Below are positions 19,725-20,000 of a stretch of DNA of 20,000 bases, in pieces. Numbering within the stretch: position 1 is the first letter of the stretch; each line of letters begins with the position of its first letter. The notes under the pieces are model-generated. The model searched no databases. It saw only the letters and a list, made by a program, of their open reading frames with translations, and was not told the origin of the DNA. A program made the position numbers and the translations under genes. Source of the stretch: Neocallimastix lanati (nom. inval.) (lineage: Eukaryota > Neocallimastigomycota > Neocallimastigomycetes > Neocallimastigales > Neocallimastigaceae); assembly GCA_016946835.1 (NCBI GenBank), contig JACVTC010000013.1, positions 992,501 to 1,012,500 of the forward strand. Direction: 5' to 3'.

Positions 19725-20000
19725 GAAAATAAAAAAAATAAAAAAAAAAAAAAAATTAATAAATAAAATTTATATGGATAAACAATATATATATATATAT
19801 AATTAAAAAAAAAATTCTGGTTTTTCTATAAATTTATTTTATTATTATTAATATTATTATTTTCTATATATATATTTATATATATATCGAATAAATAATT
19901 TTCAAATAACTAGTAATAATAATAATAATAATAATGGAAATAATAATAAAATTGATGTGTTTTAAAATGAATAAATAATAAATAATTAATAGTACTTTAT
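19725..20000. other. VTI1 downstream sequence to the window edge
   Basis: A/T-rich sequence with TA and AAT runs. A plus-strand frame ending at TAA 19963-19965 reads TSNNNNNNNGNNNKIDVF over an AAT repeat. That resembles Asn-rich coding sequence but can equally be repeat DNA, so no gene is called. Confidence 0.5.

Noticed and set aside
19895-19965. Asn-rich plus frame ending at TAA near the window edge
   Set aside because: It sits on an AAT repeat with no start, no convincing acceptor and no partner exon visible.

Overview
The window is extremely A/T-rich eukaryotic DNA with long homopolymer and trinucleotide runs, short GT-AG introns (about 75-230 bases), Asn/Lys/Ile-rich proteins and decayed transposon coding sequence. 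It encodes an outer-dynein-arm docking protein, so the organism makes motile flagella. Together these features fit an anaerobic gut fungus (Neocallimastigomycota such as Neocallimastix, Piromyces or Anaeromyces), which has flagellated zoospores. That placement is an inference from composition and gene content. Dictyostelium was considered, but it has no cilia.

Layout, left to right. (1) 1-1376, minus: the 5' part of a gene whose protein begins with a Ras-binding (RBD/ubiquitin-like) domain; it runs off the left edge. (2) 1377-3489: A/T-rich spacer. (3) 3490-3960: a decayed duplicate of the promoter and first exon of the next gene. (4) 4410-7693, plus: a 10-exon gene for the docking-complex protein ODAD1/CCDC114/CCDC63 (Chlamydomonas ODA1/DC2), 683 aa by my splice model. 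(5) 7694-13990: a transposon graveyard and repeat region. It holds a heptamer minisatellite, a frameshifted LINE-type reverse-transcriptase relic, a FLYWCH-MULE transposase relic, a roughly 1.35 kb foldback inverted repeat made of (AAAAT)n with mirrored 36-base units, and a further small coding relic. (6) 13995-16805, minus: a 6-exon gene for an unrecognised 696-aa hydrophilic protein. (7) 18063-19724, plus, divergent from it: a 7-exon gene for the Qb-SNARE Vti1 (227 aa).

All gene models were built by hand from reading-frame continuity across GT-AG junctions. Every junction used keeps phase, and all three complete models sum to a whole number of codons. The genes do not form an operon-like functional set. 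They serve Ras signalling, the flagellar axoneme, an unknown role and endosomal/Golgi membrane fusion. No tRNA, rRNA or CRISPR was seen. I found no clearly new multi-gene system; the most novel items are the foldback element, the decayed duplicate of the ODAD1 5' end, and the unassigned 696-aa protein.
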